A program made the translations under genes and the position numbers. A DNA stretch of 15,725 bases from Candidatus Omnitrophota bacterium. GTDB taxonomy: Bacteria; Omnitrophota; Gorgyraeia; Gygaellales; Profunditerraquicolaceae. The stretch spans positions 1-15,725 of the forward strand of contig JAGVOR010000038.1 of NCBI GenBank assembly GCA_020052635.1, written 5' to 3'. Shown in pieces: positions 14,477 to 15,725 of the stretch. The notes under the pieces are model-generated. The model had not been told where the DNA came from. It did no database searches and saw only the letters and a program-made list of their open reading frames with translations. Numbering within the stretch: position 1 is the stretch's first letter; each line of letters begins with the position of its first letter.

Positions 14477-15679
14477 TTATTTACGTAAGGAGGTTTTGAA
14501 GGCTTGGGTTAAAGCAGGAACGACCTGAAAAAGATCGCCGACAATCCCATAAGTTGCCACCTTAAAAATCGGAGCTTCCGGATCTTTATTGATGGCAACG
14601 ATAATCTTGGATGATTGCATGCCGACCAAATGCTGAATCTGGCCGCTAATCCCGCAGGCAAAATAAATCTTAGGCGCCACGGTCCGGCCGGTTTGTCCGA
14701 CCTGGTGAGAATAAGGCATCCATCCGGCATCCACTGCCGCGCGGCTGGAGCCTACAGCTGCCCCTAAAATATGGGCCAGGTCTTCCAGCAGTTTAAAATT
14801 CTCCGGCCCCCCCATGCCGCGTCCGCCGGAAACAATAATATCGGCCTCCGAAAGATTAACCGTAGATTCAATTTCTTCAATAATATCTAAAAGCTTAGTC
14901 CGTGAAACATAAAGCGCCGGGTCAAAATTTTCTTTTATGATTTTACCTTTTCTTTTCTTGTCGGGATCAAGCGGAGTAAATACCTTATGGCGCACGGTAG
15001 CCATTTGCGGCCGGTAATTAGGAGAAATTATTGTAGCCATAATGTTCCCGCCGAATGCCGGACGGGTCTGCAATAAAATCTTCTTATCCGGATCAATATC
15101 TAACCCCGTACAATCGGCAGTCAGGCCGGCTTTGATATTGATCGCCACCCGGGAGATTAACGAACGGCCGATATTGGTCGCCCCGCAAAGCAGGATCTCC
15201 GGTTTGTACTTTTTGACCAACTCCACTAAAATATTAGTATAAGGTTCATCCTGAAAATTAGCCAACTCCGGAGCCTCCACCAAGTAAAGATTGTCCGCTC
15301 CGCAAAAAACCAATTCATCCAACTGGTCCTCAAGCTTATGGCCGATGAGCACGCCGCTGACTTGCGTATTTAATTTTTTCGCCAGCTCCTGGGCCTTGCC
15401 CAGCAGCTCATAAGAAACCGATTGCACCCGGCCGTTTTTCTGCTCGATAAAAACCCAGATCCCTTTATAATCTTTAATCTCCGGCAGATCGCATTTAGCC
15501 GGGGTTTTTTCCAATAGCACCGCTTTAAATTTACAGGCTTCTTGGCAGGCCCCGCAAAGGGTGCATTTATGCAGGTCAATCACCGCCTTCTTATCCATGA
15601 TCCGAATGGCATCAAAAGGACAGGCCTTGACGCATAAAGTACAGCCCGTACACTTTTCGATAATAATCGATATCGGCAT
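14477..15679 (-). CDS. etfA: Electron-transfer flavoprotein alpha subunit with N-terminal ferredoxin domain
   Basis: EtfA and EtfB form an FAD-containing electron carrier. The 400-residue protein has a two-cluster ferredoxin module at residues 1-55, with cysteines C10, C13, C16, C20 and C39, C42, C45, C49 in two CxxCxxCxxxC sets expected to bind two [4Fe-4S] clusters. The EtfA N-terminal Rossmann-like domain follows at about 70-265. The C-terminal FAD domain has SGGRGMGGPENF (284-295), GSSRAAVDAGW (310-320), QVGQTGRTVAPKIYFACGISGQ (326-347 in part) and INKDPEAPIFKVATYGIVGD. Alpha subunits with such a ferredoxin extension occur in flavin-based electron-bifurcating complexes such as caffeyl-CoA reductase and lactate dehydrogenase of Acetobacterium. 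That suggests anaerobic redox metabolism, though bifurcation is inferred. The ATG at 15677-15679 follows the preceding stop by 1 nt with GAGGTGAGC upstream. The third component, an acyl-CoA or 2-hydroxyacid dehydrogenase, is not visible. Confidence 0.94.
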   Translation of the reverse strand: MPISIIIEKCTGCTLCVKACPFDAIRIMDKKAVIDLHKCTLCGACQEACKFKAVLLEKTPAKCDLPEIKDYKGIWVFIEQKNGRVQSVSYELLGKAQELAKKLNTQVSGVLIGHKLEDQLDELVFCGADNLYLVEAPELANFQDEPYTNILVELVKKYKPEILLCGATNIGRSLISRVAINIKAGLTADCTGLDIDPDKKILLQTRPAFGGNIMATIISPNYRPQMATVRHKVFTPLDPDKKRKGKIIKENFDPALYVSRTKLLDIIEEIESTVNLSEADIIVSGGRGMGGPENFKLLEDLAHILGAAVGSSRAAVDAGWMPYSHQVGQTGRTVAPKIYFACGISGQIQHLVGMQSSKIIVAINKDPEAPIFKVATYGIVGDLFQVVPALTQAFKTSLRK

Positions 15680-15680
15680 C

Positions 15681-15725
15681 TTAGCTCACCTCGCCTTTGA
15701 TTAAATCCACCAGTTGCCTGGCAAT
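15681..15725 (-). CDS. etfB: Probable electron-transfer flavoprotein beta subunit EtfB, C-terminal end only
   Basis: Only the last 14 codons and a TAA are in the window, reading IARQLVDLIKGEVS. A short amphipathic end of the form LVDLI(K)xE is typical of EtfB, and etfB immediately precedes etfA in most genomes. The stop is one base before the etfA start, as in a coupled subunit pair. The fragment is too short for a sequence-based identification, so the call rests mainly on position. Confidence 0.55.
   Translation of the reverse strand: MARQLVDLIKGEVS

Overview
The window looks like chromosomal DNA from an uncultivated bacterium with moderate GC. The best lineage guess is Candidatus Omnitrophota (former OP3). 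This rests mainly on the small secreted protein at 9048-9461, whose mature N-terminus (EEITITSYYPSPYGVY) is a type I associate with that phylum. A 16S gene or marker phylogeny would be needed to settle it. There is no CRISPR array, tRNA, rRNA, prophage or insertion sequence in the window.

Layout, read in the main (minus) direction of transcription from the right edge. (1) The last codons of a probable etfB (15681-15725) lead directly into etfA (14477-15679), an electron-transfer flavoprotein alpha subunit with an N-terminal two-cluster ferredoxin domain. (2) A near-consensus promoter (14357-14385) precedes a REP-like palindrome (14258-14341), a 63-residue excisionase-type HTH protein (14050-14241), a double-hairpin repeat (14037-14086) and smc (10750-14004). 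The smc product has an unusually small hinge. (3) A GAF-GGDEF diguanylate cyclase (9578-10744) is the only plus-strand gene. It converges on smc and may be translated from a leaderless mRNA. (4) A small secreted protein (9048-9461) has its own consensus promoter and an intrinsic terminator. (5) A second consensus promoter (8934-8962) starts a long unit: recA, recX, alaS, hisD, hisB, hisH, hisA, a peptidoglycan-binding lipoprotein, hisF and hisI, the last cut by the left edge.

The his genes encode the middle of histidine synthesis (HisI, HisA, HisHF) plus the dehydratase HisB and the final enzyme HisD. hisG, hisE, hisC and the phosphatase are not in the window. Close packing (recA/recX overlap 41 nt, hisB/hisH 1 nt, hisH/hisA 7 nt) supports one transcript that joins DNA repair, alanyl-tRNA charging and histidine synthesis.

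The most unusual signal is at the recX/alaS and alaS/hisD junctions. Each has three copies of one arm sequence. Arm 1 begins at or next to the upstream stop codon, arm 2 can fold onto arm 1, and arm 3 is the inverse of arm 1 and contains the ribosome-binding site and part of the start codon of the next gene. This allows two mutually exclusive folds, one that hides the downstream start and one that frees it. It could be a translational-coupling switch or a repeat family that has been recruited as a leader. A degenerate relative follows hisF. The other strong anomaly is the SMC hinge, about 58 residues where a normal hinge is far larger.
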